Assembly (NCBI GenBank): GCA_025094145.1
Contig: JALLLS010000039.1
Location: forward strand, 1 to 64,000
Length of the DNA stretch: 64,000 nucleotides
Direction: 5' to 3'
Source: Spinellus fusiger
Taxonomy: Eukaryota; Mucoromycota; Mucoromycetes; Mucorales; Phycomycetaceae
Shown here: positions 31,796 to 43,564 of the stretch, one piece after another
Layout of the letters: the number at the start of each line of letters is the position of its first letter
Numbering within the stretch: the first letter of the stretch is position 1
The notes under the pieces: model-generated
What the model was told of the DNA's origin: nothing
Databases searched by the model: none
Seen by the model: the letters and a program-made list of their open reading frames with translations, nothing else
Made by a program: the position numbers and the translations under genes

Positions 31796-33226
31796 CAGCC
31801 ACACAACATTAGAAAGGGTACGACCCTATGATTTATACATTTTTAAACATGATTCTTCTTCTTTTTACCACAGAATCACATTCCATTAAACAATCTCAAA
31901 TATCAAATGCAGAATCCTCAACTAGAAACTTTAGTGTTTATAATAAGCTTAAAGAAAGAGAGTAATGGGGTGTTTACTGGCTTAAAAAAGAAAATTACTC
32001 GATGGGTGCCATTTCAAAGGTCTTTGGCATTAGCAAGACTACTGTCCAGAATATCATTAGTAGAATCAAGACTACTGATAAACCTCTACCAAAAACTAGT
32101 TCTGATGCACCAAAAAAAAACCAAACTAGAGAAACCTCAGATGACTTGAGGCCATTCTAAGAGGCAACCCATTTGTCTTCTATATATACCATTTCCGAAA
32201 AGTAATGTCGCATTCACTTGTCACATCTGCGTATATATTGTGTTATAAATATTTATGAAACGTGACTAATTTTTGGAAGTAGTGTATAACTATATAAATT
32301 TGGAACTTAAAGCATATGAAATAATCATCTGTAGAGCAATATTTATCAGATATATACACCATATTGAGTTTGGTTCCTACTTTGCATCACACAAGCCAAG
32401 GTTGTCTGAAGAAAACATCAAGAAAGAACTTCGTTGGGCAAAGTAATAGGTCAATTGGATCCCCGAGGACTGGAGACGCGTTGTAGGGTCTGATGAGTCA
32501 CGGTTTGAAGTAGAGAGTTACCAAGGAGGAGCCAGAGTGATTCAAAAGATTGGAGAAAGATACAGGGCTGCTTATAGTGTACCTACAACCAAAATGGGGG
32601 AAAGGTAGCATAATGATCTGGAGCTGTTTCTGGGCTGGTGAATTTGGGCCTTTGGTCTTTGTTGATGGCACTGGAAATCAGGACACAGACGTCAGAATTT
32701 TGGCAAAAAACTTTTTGTCATAGTTCATTGAATTGAATGAGAAAGAGAATAGGGACTTCATATTCCAAGATGGGGTTAGCTGCCATACAGGTGGCTATAC
32801 AGCATGGTGGAAAGAAACATATCAAATTAGGATTCTTTGATTAATGGCCTGCCCAAAGTCCTGCTCTCAACCCAATTGAACATCTCTCGAGCTACCCTGA
32901 TAGACTTATCAATGACAAGAGGGTTGTTATCAAAAATATCGATAAGCTCAAGACAGCTTTAGAAGAAGCTTGGGGAAAAATCCACGTTGATCTTGCCGAA
33001 CGTTTAGTTGGCTCAATGAAAGATCGCTGCCAGGCAATTATTGATGTCAAAAGTGGCCCAACAAAATATTAAATAAAACCTTATATATATATATATATAT
33101 ATATAAACAATAGGTTAAACTAACTTTGTGTTGAATTTGAGGTCATAGCCTTTTCATGCATAAAGCATGTTCTTTCTCAGAATTTCAAAAAAGAAAAATC
33201 GTACCCTTTCTAATGTTGTGTGACTG
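31796..33226 (+). mobile_element. Tc1/mariner element with intact terminal repeats, dead transposase
   Basis: The element is 1431 bp. It is bounded by 28-bp inverted repeats (31796-31823 and 33199-33226) that differ at one position; the outer end is CAGYCACACAACATTAGAAA. Each end is flanked by TA, the expected target duplication. The transposase is on the plus strand but broken by several stops and shifts. Recognisable parts are a DNA-binding segment (QRSLALARLLSRISLVESR, in a shifted frame), VESYQGGARVIQKIGERYRA, IMIWSCFWAGEFGPLVFVDG, DFIFQDG, NPIE-type NPIEHLSS (shifted) and the C-terminus VGSMKDRCQAIIDVKSGPTKY. An (AT)n run lies at 33082-33105. It sits 183 bp upstream of the P450 start. 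Confidence 0.9.
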
Positions 33227-33236
33227 TATGTAGAAG

Positions 33237-35215
33237 TGTTTCCCTAATTGCCGGAATGACTTATGTCATCTTCCCCAATAAACTCACTATCCATCTGCAT
33301 GTTCTTACTACTGGCTTTTCTGCTTGTTTCAGTCGCTGTAAAAGCTTCACCATTTTGGTCTGTGGTAGGTAGATCTTCATTTTGTTTGTATTGTCGGAAA
33401 TAGAGTCGTGCTTCCTCTGAAGCATGAGGACCCACTGTGTTCTACTGTCACTAAGTTTTGTGCTTTACCCCTGAAGCCTAAACTACCTACTACGCCTATA
33501 GCATAAATAATACGGAAACTAGAGAAACAGAATGGCTCTACATGCCCTTGAATAGCCATAAGAAAATAGATAGATAACGTGAGGATAGAAAAGTATATAA
33601 GTAAGCATAGAAGTAGGTATTTACAAGTTGAGGAATATACTTTCTATTTTGCCAAGCACACCCTTTGCCTCTGCCTTCTGAACAGTATCGAACGTAAATC
33701 ACATATACTCCTGGCTCTTTTCTGGAATATTCATACTTTTGTCCTTGTTTATGATGAAACCTAGCAACTCCGGGTGCTTGATAATGTACACCACTGTTTC
33801 CACCATTTTCTTCTTGGATTTCTCCAGAATGCAGACGTCGTCCAAATAATACACTAGTCTTATCCCTTGTTTTCTCAGTGGTTCCACTGGATGTCTTATG
33901 AGTTTGGAGAAAATTCCTGGCGCTACACTCAGGTCCAATTTGCACATGAAATCGTTTGGCTCTATAATCTCCCTTAGAGCTGGTACTTCTTCCATCTTGA
34001 AGTGCTGAACTTGAAGAGATTTGTTGAGTTGTGTGCAATCCAGAATTGGTCTTCTCTTTGCGGCTTCCTGGACTGTGAACATGTTTGACAGGAATGATCT
34101 GTCTTGTTTGCTCGTTATTGTTATAATCCCCGCTTGTTAAAAAAATGTCCACTGCCATACCTACTGCTTTGTGTTCCTCCTCTGACATCTTCAGTGGTCT
34201 TATTCTCCATGGAGTTGGTGTTTGGGCAAACTGTAATCTGTACCCCTCCCCCACTACTGATAATGGCCATTGGTGGTCTACCATTTTTCTCCATCGGTTC
34301 AGAAACCTTGCCAATCTTCCCCCTGGAAGCATATCATCTTTTGGCACTGAATAATTTTGTATATTTTTCATTGATTCTCTGGGTGTTGTGAGCTCTGTAG
34401 GAATTTGCTCTGAAATTGGTTCTGCTGAGTTACTGCCTGTCTTGTCTGGTAGGTGCCCCCCCCCCTGCCTCTCCCTCCCCTACTGGAGAAAAAGAAAAGG
34501 CTTTCCTCTGTTCTGGAAAGAGTTTTGAGGTCTTTCTCTATCCCCATTGGACATAAATCTTTGTCTTGAATGGATGGCTTCATTTGTGATCTTTTGTTTG
34601 TAACTTTCCTCGTAGAAAGACTTGACAAATGCTTGGTACAAAAGCATATTTCTTCTCATTGTTCTGTATGCTCTCTTTATGTTTGAAAATGGCTGGTAGT
34701 CTGAGTGCCCTGGCAGTATGCTCCCCTTGCTTCATCTTCTTGTAATCTGGCTGTGCCATGTCCAAAGACCGCCAGTCTTATTGTCTGTTCCATTATTTGT
34801 TGTAACACTGCTCTGTCTTCTTCAGGCTCCTCCCTGTCATAAACAAATTTGAGTTGTTCATATATTTTGGTTGCTGTTTTTGGTTGCAGTCTTGTAGTTT
34901 CTGTGACCTTATATAAGGTATTAATGATTTGAAGGGCATCCACCTTCCATTGCTTGGGCTGGTGGATAAATTTCGGATTTGTGGTCTCTTGAGTAACCCA
35001 CCTGTCATTGTTATCTCTCTTGAACTTGCCAAAATAGCTTCTGTATGTCTGATCCCTGTACCCTTTGTTCTTTCTCCTCCATGTGGGTCTCTCATACTCT
35101 TCTTGTGACCTCTGTCACTAACGTATCGACCTGTTCTTGTGTAAATAGCTCATTGTTCTCACCGATCATTAAGGTTTTCCACGATGCACAGCTTAGAAAG
35201 ATCTAGGGGTGAGGG
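33237..35215 (-). mobile_element. DIRS-type retrotransposon relic (gag-like and reverse transcriptase region)
   Basis: Read on the minus strand, a gag-like part (about 35180-34370: ELFTQEQVDTLVTEVTRRV, KVDALQIINTLYKVTETTR, RLAVFGHGTARLQEDEAR, then an RGGRGRGGG patch) is followed by a DIRS-class reverse transcriptase (PGGRLARFLNRWRKM, QFAQTPTPWRIRPLKMSEEE, KRRPILDCTQLNKSLQVQHF, IRLVYYLDDVCILEKSKK). Frames shift at least twice (near 34085 and 34750), and stops occur. At 33935 the frame runs CKLDLSVAPGIFSK: the whole segment from the DLKDAY motif to the FGL block is missing in frame, so the first catalytic Asp is gone. A further fragment (ASEEARLYFRQYKQNE) lies at 33244-33435. The tyrosine recombinase and the terminal repeats were not found. 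Confidence 0.82.
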
Positions 35216-37004
35216 GGGTAATTTCTTTATTATTTTTTCATACGAGAATAAAGCGCGGCCCGGAGAGCCATCACCACTCCGGAGTCTGAAGCGGAAGCAA
35301 CCAAGATTGTCTTGGAAACGACAGACAATAGTTTATGTAGAATATAGTGATTGTTAGAGAAGAGAATGCGTAGAGAATAATAAATAAATAAAATCAACTC
35401 ATTTTCAATTACAATAGAGTAGCTTATTAAATATAATTCATGGTAACTCGGAAGGATAGTATTAGACTTTTCTATTCATAAAACTCAACCATCCTTCCAA
35501 GTAGAGTCAGAGAGATCTTTTTTTTGCACCTCTCATTGGGCTCTCCATAGCCAGTACATCACATGGATAGACATGCCATGTGGATTTAATCGCAAGCTAT
35601 AGACTATAGCATAATAACAATGTTAAAAGCTGAGTCCTACATCTTAGCACAATTCATACTACGAAGAATATAGACTGTATTTAATTAGATAATATGTATT
35701 ACAGTAGAAATAAGAGATCAGCATGTGATAAAAATATATGCCAAGTTCTTTAGATGATGTGTTAATGCTTATTTTGTTTCATTTATCCATGTAATTATTA
35801 ACCTATATCAATGCAGATCAACAATGTTCCACTACATATTGATAATGTTCCACTACTGGTTATGAATTCTATTACTGCTCTATGTTTCTTCATTCTACAC
35901 TTATAACCACACATATAGGCAAGTATGTATGTATGAGACGATCTTTATATGTACAACAAAGTATATCTTTTTGTTGATATTAACCGCCACTCTATTTAAT
36001 TTGCTAGGTTTTATATTGATATGATTAGTGTCTATTTCCCACTTTATCTATTCTGTCATGAATTGATGATAATGATAATAATACGAATGATAATAATACG
36101 AATGATAATGATAAAAAGAGAGATAAGTGACTCGTTTGAATAAAAACCAGCCATCTATATTCATAGTATGGCGGAACTGTTTTAAACCTAGCAACTCTAA
36201 AGAATTCTAGAGAATATAGCCTTATAAGTAGAGTTCATATTGATCAATTGCCCCATAAGATACTCTACGGTGCTTTTAAGCATGTTTTCACTTCTACGGG
36301 ACTGACAGTATTCTTTCCATTTAAAAATGTGTGTATTTTCGCCATTAACAATCATAAAGATAGTCACGATCATCCATTATGAAAAGAAAATATTTTATTG
36401 ATTGGATAAATAAAATAGTACAAATAAAGAGACGGAAGGAGAACATATTGAAACTCAGAATATCTTAGGAAAGAGGGTGAATAACGGATAAATCTTACTA
36501 CAAAATTAACTAAACAGCATTACTCAAGCCGATATCCTTACCATCATTAAACTTCTTTGTTTGTAGGTTTAAGGCTCTTCTCTATTCAAAAACTTATGAA
36601 ATTGATTGATACATAATCTTTATAGACTTAGTTTTGCAATTCACTCGTTAAAAAAGTAGGCATGACAATAATAAAAGTAACTCATCTTACTAAACCTGCT
36701 CTAGTCATGAGCTCCATTGCGAGAAATAGACTTTATGTTATTTGTAGGTACGTTTCAACATTGATTTCATAGTAGCTCATAGTAGCTTGTTGAATCAACA
36801 ATAGCATTTTATCACTAGGAGGCTATATGGTAAATTAATAGGTTCTAATTGCAGCAAGTTCAACCACTTAATATTATTGTTACTATCACTATTGCTATTG
36901 CTATTATCATCATTCATGTGCTGATTCCAATGCTCGGATGACATTAGTACGGGTAAGTAGCAAGTAAATGGATAGCACCCACTTAGCCAATAAAGCTACA
37001 ATAG
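35216..37004. other. AT-rich spacer, no intact gene
   Basis: No coding signal until the transporter. There is a GC-rich palindromic patch near 35255-35290 (CCGGAGAGCCATCACCACTCCGG), which may be the edge of the DIRS relic, and a degenerate AT microsatellite with ATGATAATAATACGA units at about 36067-36115. At 36931-36951 a stretch resembling the first exon of the sugar transporter is visible but damaged. Confidence 0.5.
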
Positions 37005-37029
37005 TGGTGCACTCTCGGCTTGTTTAGTG

Positions 37030-39388
37030 ATGAATAGCTTCCAGACAGCATTTAGCCTTGATCAGCATGGCACACACATCATTATCGCCATACCACTGAC
37101 TGCTTCTTGTATTGGTGCTATGGTAAATATACGATTCAGTTATATTAGCTTAGTTACCTAGTGCTCTGGTCTACTTGCAGATAGCATTGGAAGAAGAAAG
37201 TCCTTTGTTGTTGCTGGATGCATCGATTTATTGGGTACTCTCCTCCAAACTGTGACCAAGTCCTATGTACTTTTACTATTGGGGAGAATTATAGCAGGAT
37301 TTGCAGTAGGGTAAATATAATCCAATCCTCATTTAATCTTATTTATGAATGTGGATCTGTTTTCTATTGTTTACAGAATACTCTGTTCCCTCGTACCACT
37401 ATGTAAGCTTCATATTCTTTTGCAGATAAACCAACACATGATATTAAGGCTAAAGAGGTAGATCAGAGCGAAATTTCGTTACCTGAGTTACGTGGTCGGC
37501 TCATTACATTATATCAGTTGGGAATCACATTGGGGTTCTGTGTTGCCTTCTGGACTGGGTATAGCACCTATGGTATTTCATCAGATATATCCTGGAGGTA
37601 GGTCACTGAAGAAAAAAGATCTCATTCTCAAGTTTCTAGATTGCCCATTTATCTTCAGATCCTCCCACCCGTATTGTTCTTAGCAGGTCTATTGCTTGTA
37701 CCCGAAAGGTTAGAATGATCTGCCATTTACACTACTTAGTTGATTAGTCCTCGTTGGCTTATTTATCAAGGGCAGTCTGAGAAAGCACTTAAGATTCTCA
37801 AGAGTATTCGCATCAACAAGGAGAATTCTTATCAATACAACATAAGCATGGAGTATACTGGCATTATCCAAAATGTAAATTACGATCGGCGATGTTCGGC
37901 GGAAAAGCTGTCTAGTTTATGGTCGAGAGGAATTGAGAATAACTTAAAACGTACTATCCTTGGCATTAGTATGCATGTGACAACACAGTTTACTGGCATT
38001 AATACTATATTGTAAGTGTTTACTATTTCATAGTAATGATAATGATAGTAATAACAATAACAATAACAATAACAATAACAATAACAATAACAATAACAAT
38101 AACAATAATAACAATAATAACAATAATAACAATAATAACAATAATAACAATAATAACAATAATAACAATAATAACAATAACAATAATAACAATAATAACA
38201 ATAACAATAATAACAATAATAACAATAACAATAATAACAATAACAATAATAACAATAACAATAATAACAATAATAACAATAATAACAATAACAATATTAA
38301 TACCACAACTACTATCTAATATACATCTAATAGACTCTCTATCCCCATACTAATAAACAATAATGGGTCCAACATTGCCATTTCCCCTCAACTGGGTAAG
38401 CCAATGCTGTATTCATGCTTTTTCTCACAAAGTTTTCTTTAGGCCAAGCCATTGGAGGCTTATTGAATATGATTGCCACACTTCCTGTCTTTTTTTATGT
38501 AAGAAATGCCCTTTCATAATAGTAGAGTCTAAATGCTATTGTTGGTAGATCGATTCCTTTGGAAGAAGAAAGATACTCATCACTGGTGCCTTGACAATGA
38601 GTCTGTGTATGATCGTACTTGCTATTATCACTGGAGCAGAAAGAGGAGGAGCTGGCAGTGCTAATCTAGAGAGCGTAGTAGGCCATCATAATGACTTTTT
38701 TACCAGCAACAGCTCTTCTACGCTCTTTATTCTCTTTTTTGCAATCCTTTGTGCTTTCATTGTTTGCTTCTCATTAAGTTTGTAAGTCTAACTATTTAAG
38801 CTGGAGAGGTAGGACAGACGAACAGAGATTAATCTTCTTGACGTGTTTAGTGGCACCCTTTCTTGGGTTTATCCAGCCGAAATATACACACAACTTATCA
38901 GAGCCAAAGCGATTGGTGTAACTACTGCTGCTAGTTTCTGTAGCCAATTGTTCATATCAGAATTATCCCCCATCATGATTCACTCCAGTTTATTAGCAAC
39001 CTATATATTCTTTGGTGTCATGTGTATTTTTATTGCTTGGACTGTATTTTGTTTTTATCCAGAAACCAATGTAAGTGAAAAAGTTCCATGGCTGCTCATC
39101 ATCTTTTAGGGCCGTTCATTAGAAGAAATCCACTTGATATTTAGCGGAGCCTTGATTGATCAGAGTGCAGAGGCCCATCATCCGGCCACTGCTGCAGAAG
39201 CCTTGTTAAAAATGGCCCATATACAATACGAACATAAAAAAAACCGTCTTCGCTTTATGATTAATCCTCGCAAACCCTCGCATGCCTACATCTCTGTCTC
39301 AGAATCAGGCATTATAGATAGATCGGACTCATTAAAGGTCGATTTCCGACGACAAACTATGGCCAGTGCGACAGCAGCTCCATTGTAA
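37030..39388 (+). CDS. MFS sugar transporter (hexose-transporter type), 5' end unresolved
   Basis: A 12-TM proton-coupled or facilitative sugar carrier of the plasma membrane. Exons: 37005-37122 (ATG at 37030), 37162-37310, 37377-37402, 37462-37597, 37640-37708, 37748-38011, 38334-38395, 38443-38498, 38549-38781, 38851-39070 and 39110-39388 (528 residues from that ATG; all phases close). Diagnostic motifs are ADSIGRRKSF (loop 2), LLGRIIAGFAVG, VPLYQSEISLPELRGRL, VPESPRWLIYQG (loop 6), TTQFTGINTI, IDSFGRRKILITG, WVYPAEIYTQLIRAKA and PETN/GRSLEEI. TM1 with the usual FGYD motif is absent. Upstream, at 36931-36951, GGAT-GACATTAGTACGG then GTAAGT looks like that exon with lost bases, and its phase does not match. 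The gene may be decayed at its 5' end. Confidence 0.85.
38040..38298. repeat. AACAAT/AATAAC microsatellite inside a transporter intron
   Basis: About 260 bp of mixed ACAATA/ATAACA units fills most of intron 38012-38333, by far the longest intron of this gene. It is open in several frames, producing artefactual poly-Leu and poly-Ile-Thr readings. The flanking exons splice in phase across it. Confidence 0.95.
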
Positions 39389-40462
39389 ATACACAGAAAG
39401 TAAAACAAAAAAAGTAAAAAGCAGCACAAAAAAACAAAAAAAAAACAAAAAAAAACAAAAAAAAGAACAAAAACAAATCCTTATTCGTCCTTCCAGGCCT
39501 TATTCAACAATAAATACTCTATTTATTTTTCATGAATCCTATTTATTCCGTTTTATAAGGCACACAAAGACAACAAATAGGCACCTTAACAAGCATCTGC
39601 CATTGCACAAGAGGCACTATGAACAGCAACAAATACCCCATGTGAGTATGACAGTGATAGACGGTCAGGGAATGGCAAGGGCGAAAGTGCCACATGTTAG
39701 GTGGGTCTTTTGCCCCCTAGTTGTGGAATGGGGCTACTCTATTCTCATTCATCAATGATATGTATCTACTCTGTAAAATGCACCACCAATACATGGATGG
39801 CCTACCTACGACAGAACAAGACAGCAAAGCGTGCCTTTATTTTGGTTTGTCTTTAAGGTACACATACCATTGTTTATGGAAATAGATAAAAGGGTACCAA
39901 AAACAAAGAGTAATTGTGATGTCAAACTAGCAAAAAGAACGGTAATTTTCTTAACACACACCCAAGGTGTTACTTTTAAGTGGGGAGAGGGAACATTTTA
40001 TTTTCTCATCTTCTGTGGTGCATTATTGTCCCATACTAAACACAAACAAAAGAACTTTGTTTCTTTCCAGATGCTTAATATAGTGACACTCTTTTCTTCT
40101 TTCTTTGCCTTTGTCCATTATGTGTGCTGATAGACTTGCTTCATTCTTGTCCGGGTTGTCTAAGAATGATTAAAGATGTCCAGGGTCTGCTGATAGCCAT
40201 TTCTCTCGGGAAGAGAGCACCCGAATGAGCAGTTGATACAAGAAACGTAAAAGGAGTTACTAAATAAAAGGTACCATATAAAGATGGTGTCCTAAATAAA
40301 AAGAACCTTAGATATATATATATATAAATGTATATATATCAAGATGTATTTATATCTATTTATTTAGATATATTTAAAGGACTATTTAAACCTGAATAAA
40401 ATCCAAAGTGTAGACTTCTTTTTTATATATATTTATATATTGCTATTAGAACCACTTTGCCA
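39389..40462. other. Spacer between transporter and cyclin genes
   Basis: No gene is supported. It starts with A-rich repeats (AAAAAACAAAAAAA, 39400-39475) in the 3' region of the transporter and ends with AT-rich TATATA runs (40310-40450) that probably include the cyclin promoter. Confidence 0.5.
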
Positions 40463-41292
40463 ATGTTCTGCACAACTCCCCTGCCTACTATTATGATTCA
40501 GTCTTCTCGACCAACAAGACCATTGCCACCTTCTCATCTTTATTATCCAACTACGTCGAGTTCAATACCACCTTCTCTTCCTGGCTGGCGGCCTTTACCT
40601 TCTATACTTATTGGTAAGAAGAGACAGCAGACACTCCTTAACCCCTCTCCCCACATTGTACTCATTCTGCTGTCTGTTGCCTGTTGCCTGTTGCCTACGT
40701 ATTTTATGAATGTAATATTAACGTGATTCTGTGTGTGATTCTTATTGTCGCCCTAGATTTTATTGCCATGACTCTTTGTGATCTGATACCTATTAAGTCT
40801 ACTCGCCGATGCAGTCACATGGCTCGACGTCCACTACCTGAACTCGTCTACTTTATTCATAAAATCACCTACCAAGCAGGCATCAATGGCAGAACCGCTC
40901 TTGTTGCACTGATCTATCTCCACCGTGCAAAACAGAACTTGCCAGCCAATGCCGTTGGAAAGGAAGACACTTGTCACCGTCTATTTCTTGGTGCTCTTTT
41001 ACTTGCATCAAAATTTCTACAAGACACACCATGGACACCTGCGTACACTCACTCATTCGCAGCCACAGACCTGACCTTGACAGCCACAGCATCACGTTAC
41101 CACGACTGTTCCACCTATATTGGGCCCCTCACCAACCGACGTCTTTATGAGATATGCAACGGCATTTTCAATCTCCAAGACATTTGCAAATTGGAAATAT
41201 CATTTTTACAGTTGATCCACTATCATTGCTGGGTGGATGACAAGTGCTTCAATACATTTGTACTTTGCCACCGTGTCGATCTTTCCATTTAA
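40463..41292 (+). CDS. Cyclin, Pho80/Pcl-like cyclin box
   Basis: A cyclin expected to activate a Pho85/CDK5-type kinase; the subfamily is inferred. Two exons: 40463-40613 and 40757-41292 (228 residues; 143-nt intron). The N-terminus is Pro/Ser-rich and disordered. The cyclin box is ARRPLPELVYFIHKITYQAG, then TALVALIYLHRAKQNLP, CHRLFLGALLLASKFLQD and RLYEICNGIFNLQDICKLE, with FLQLIHYHCWVDD closing the fold. A stretch before the last helices (DLTLTATASRY) is longer than usual. The ATG at 40463 is the first in frame with the spliced product. Confidence 0.85.
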
Positions 41293-41990
41293 GTGCAGAT
41301 GCCCTACTCAATGCCCTTTAGGATTCATCCTATTTTCTCTTTTGTATTTAATTAAGGCTATTGGGTTTGTTTATAGTTTCTTTGTTTATTAATGTACATA
41401 CAGTTATTGTCACTTTCACTTTTTTGTGTTTTATTCTATTTATATGAATAAATACAAGTTCTGTTTATTGCGGGTGTAGGATTGTATTTTTTTTTGCATG
41501 GTGGTAATGATCTCCGCCCTTTATTTTTTTAAAAAAAGGGAATATCATGTAGGCTATAGCTAAAAAGTCAAGCCACACATCCATGCACAGTATGCCTCTC
41601 TATTTATCTATGTATACCTCTTTATCTATCTATGCATCTATCTATTGGTGTACAGTAAAGAGCCTAGAGTTCTTTTTGTTGGCCTTTAAACTTACTTTCT
41701 TTTGATCATTGTCACATTCTAGCATTGTCACATTGTAACTTTTGTGTGCAGTGTAGCTTAAAAGGTGTGTTCTATATTTATAGGCCGATGCTCTACCTAT
41801 TATTACACTTGTATGCAACTTGCAGCTCTAACCATGTCTCTTTATGTTATGTTATGTTAGGTCTTTCTGTCACGCGTTCTTTTTACTGAGCAAGTCTTTC
41901 TTTCTTTTCAATCTCCACCGTGGACTTTTATATTATTTTTATTATTTTTATGATAGATAGACATACAGGCAGACAAACAAACAAACAAAC

Positions 41991-42037
<47 letters not shown>

Positions 42038-42685
42038 CAGATCAGGGAAGGTATCTTAGGGCTTTGTCTCTTTGGATCCAGTAGTCTCTGGCGTGGTTTT
42101 CTTTGTACAGAATGAATGTGCACTTGTGTTGGGTTGAGGCGTCACTATGATATTATCATAATCACCAATACCACTCACACTAGCAGTATCACTTTGGCAT
42201 GGGGCTGTTTGTTCTCCACACACATGGGTTACGGGTGTATACACATTTTCCAGTTGACCAATGTCCATTGTATATTTCACGTAAAAAGAAAGAGAAAAAG
42301 AAAAGAGAAAAAGAAGCAACAATGGTAGTCATAAAAATAAATAAAGAATCAGGTCAGACGATGCAACGGAGCAGTGATGATTTTATTCTTTTGGTAGAAT
42401 GCATGTAGTTGAGACCATCCCAAGAACATCCCAAGACACTCTACATGCACTTGTCAACAGACCTAGTTCATACCATCCATGTCATCCATAGACATTGTAT
42501 TGATAGGTTGTTTATGAATTCACACACTTGCATTTACACAAACACAAACACAAGATTACATATAGGTACAGAGTTACAAAGTTACATATTAATACAAAGA
42601 GAAAGAGGAAGGGTCATCTGTGGACTTGGCCTTGGTGATAGTTTAATAGTCTTTTATTGGTCTTTTGTTGGTGCTTTATGCCTTA
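41293..42685. repeat. Spacer with GATA and CAAA microsatellites
   Basis: No gene is supported in these 1.4 kb. It holds ACAAACAAACAAAC and then a GATA run (about 41974-42036), an A/G-rich tract (42280-42315) and CA-type ACAAACAC repeats (42536-42553). A 70-residue minus-strand frame (about 42056-42268) lacks any family mark. Confidence 0.6.
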
Positions 42686-43564
42686 TTAGAAAGGAGAAGG
42701 TGTAAAACGAAGGTATGGCTTTACTACACGAACACCTTTTGGAAACAAAGTCTCAGCTTCCTCAGTAGAGACAGAAGGATGAACAATCACCGAGTCACCC
42801 TTCTTCCAATTGCCAGGGGTTGTGATACGGTGTTTGTCACCCAGCTGGAGGGAATCAATCACTCTCAGGATTTCATCAAAGTTACGGCCAGTGGATGCAG
42901 GGTAAGCAAGAAGAAGGCGGATGGTTTTCTTGGGGTCAATGATAAAGACATTGCGGATAGTAAAGGGAAGACCCTTGCCATCCACATTAGTAGCATCCTA
43001 AACAAATAACAATCAGTGAACAGACCCTAGACTCATCGTACCCTGCCTTGGGCATCTTTATTTGTTTTTACCTGATGATCCAACATATCATAGAGCACAG
43101 AAATCTTGCGGTCTGCATCAGCAATCAATGGGAAGTTGAGCTTGACATTGCTGATTTCATTGATGTCCTGGATCCATTTCTCATGCTCCTCCAGACCATT
43201 GGCAGAAAGACCAATGACCTTGACATTTCTAGCCTCAAACTCTTCATGAAGAGCAGCCACGAGTCCAAGCTCAGTTGTGCATACAGGAGCTAGGAAAGAG
43301 ATGGATTGGGGTTATCAAACACATCTGCCTACAAGCACCCTCTGGCTACAGAAGAGCAAATGCCTTACTGAAATCAGCAGGGTGGGAGAAGAGAACAGTC
43401 CACTTGTCTCCAATAAACTCATGGAATTTAATAGGGCCCTGTGTTGTTTCTGCGTCAAAGTCTGTTCTTTATGATTAGATGGTGTATTTATGCAAGGGGA
43501 GGAATGTCAATGGCCAAATGAGAATTAATTTACCAGGTGCAGTGGATCCAAGTCTTAAGGGCAT
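42686..43564 (-). CDS. 1-Cys peroxiredoxin (Prx6/Prx1 type)
   Basis: It reduces hydrogen and lipid peroxides with a single peroxidatic Cys. Four exons, minus strand: 43564-43534, 43461-43369, 43289-43072 and 42997-42686 (217 residues, the normal length). Marks are RLGSTAPDFDAETTQG, the active site SHPADFTPVCTTELG spanning intron 2 (peroxidatic Cys in PVCTTE), VIGLSANGLEEHEKW, FPLIADADRKIS and the long 1-Cys C-terminal domain (RNVFIIDPKKTIRL, YPASTGRNFDEILRVIDSLQ, TPGNWKKGDSVIV). No mitochondrial presequence is apparent. Exon 1 is only 31 nt. Confidence 0.96.

Noticed and set aside
38028..38353. Long poly-Leu (minus) and poly-Ile-Thr (plus) open frames
   Set aside because: They are translations of the AACAAT/AATAAC microsatellite inside an intron of the sugar transporter.
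42056..42268. A 70-residue minus-strand frame with several Cys residues
   Set aside because: No recognisable family, no splice partners, and it lies in a microsatellite-rich spacer; I would not call it a gene.
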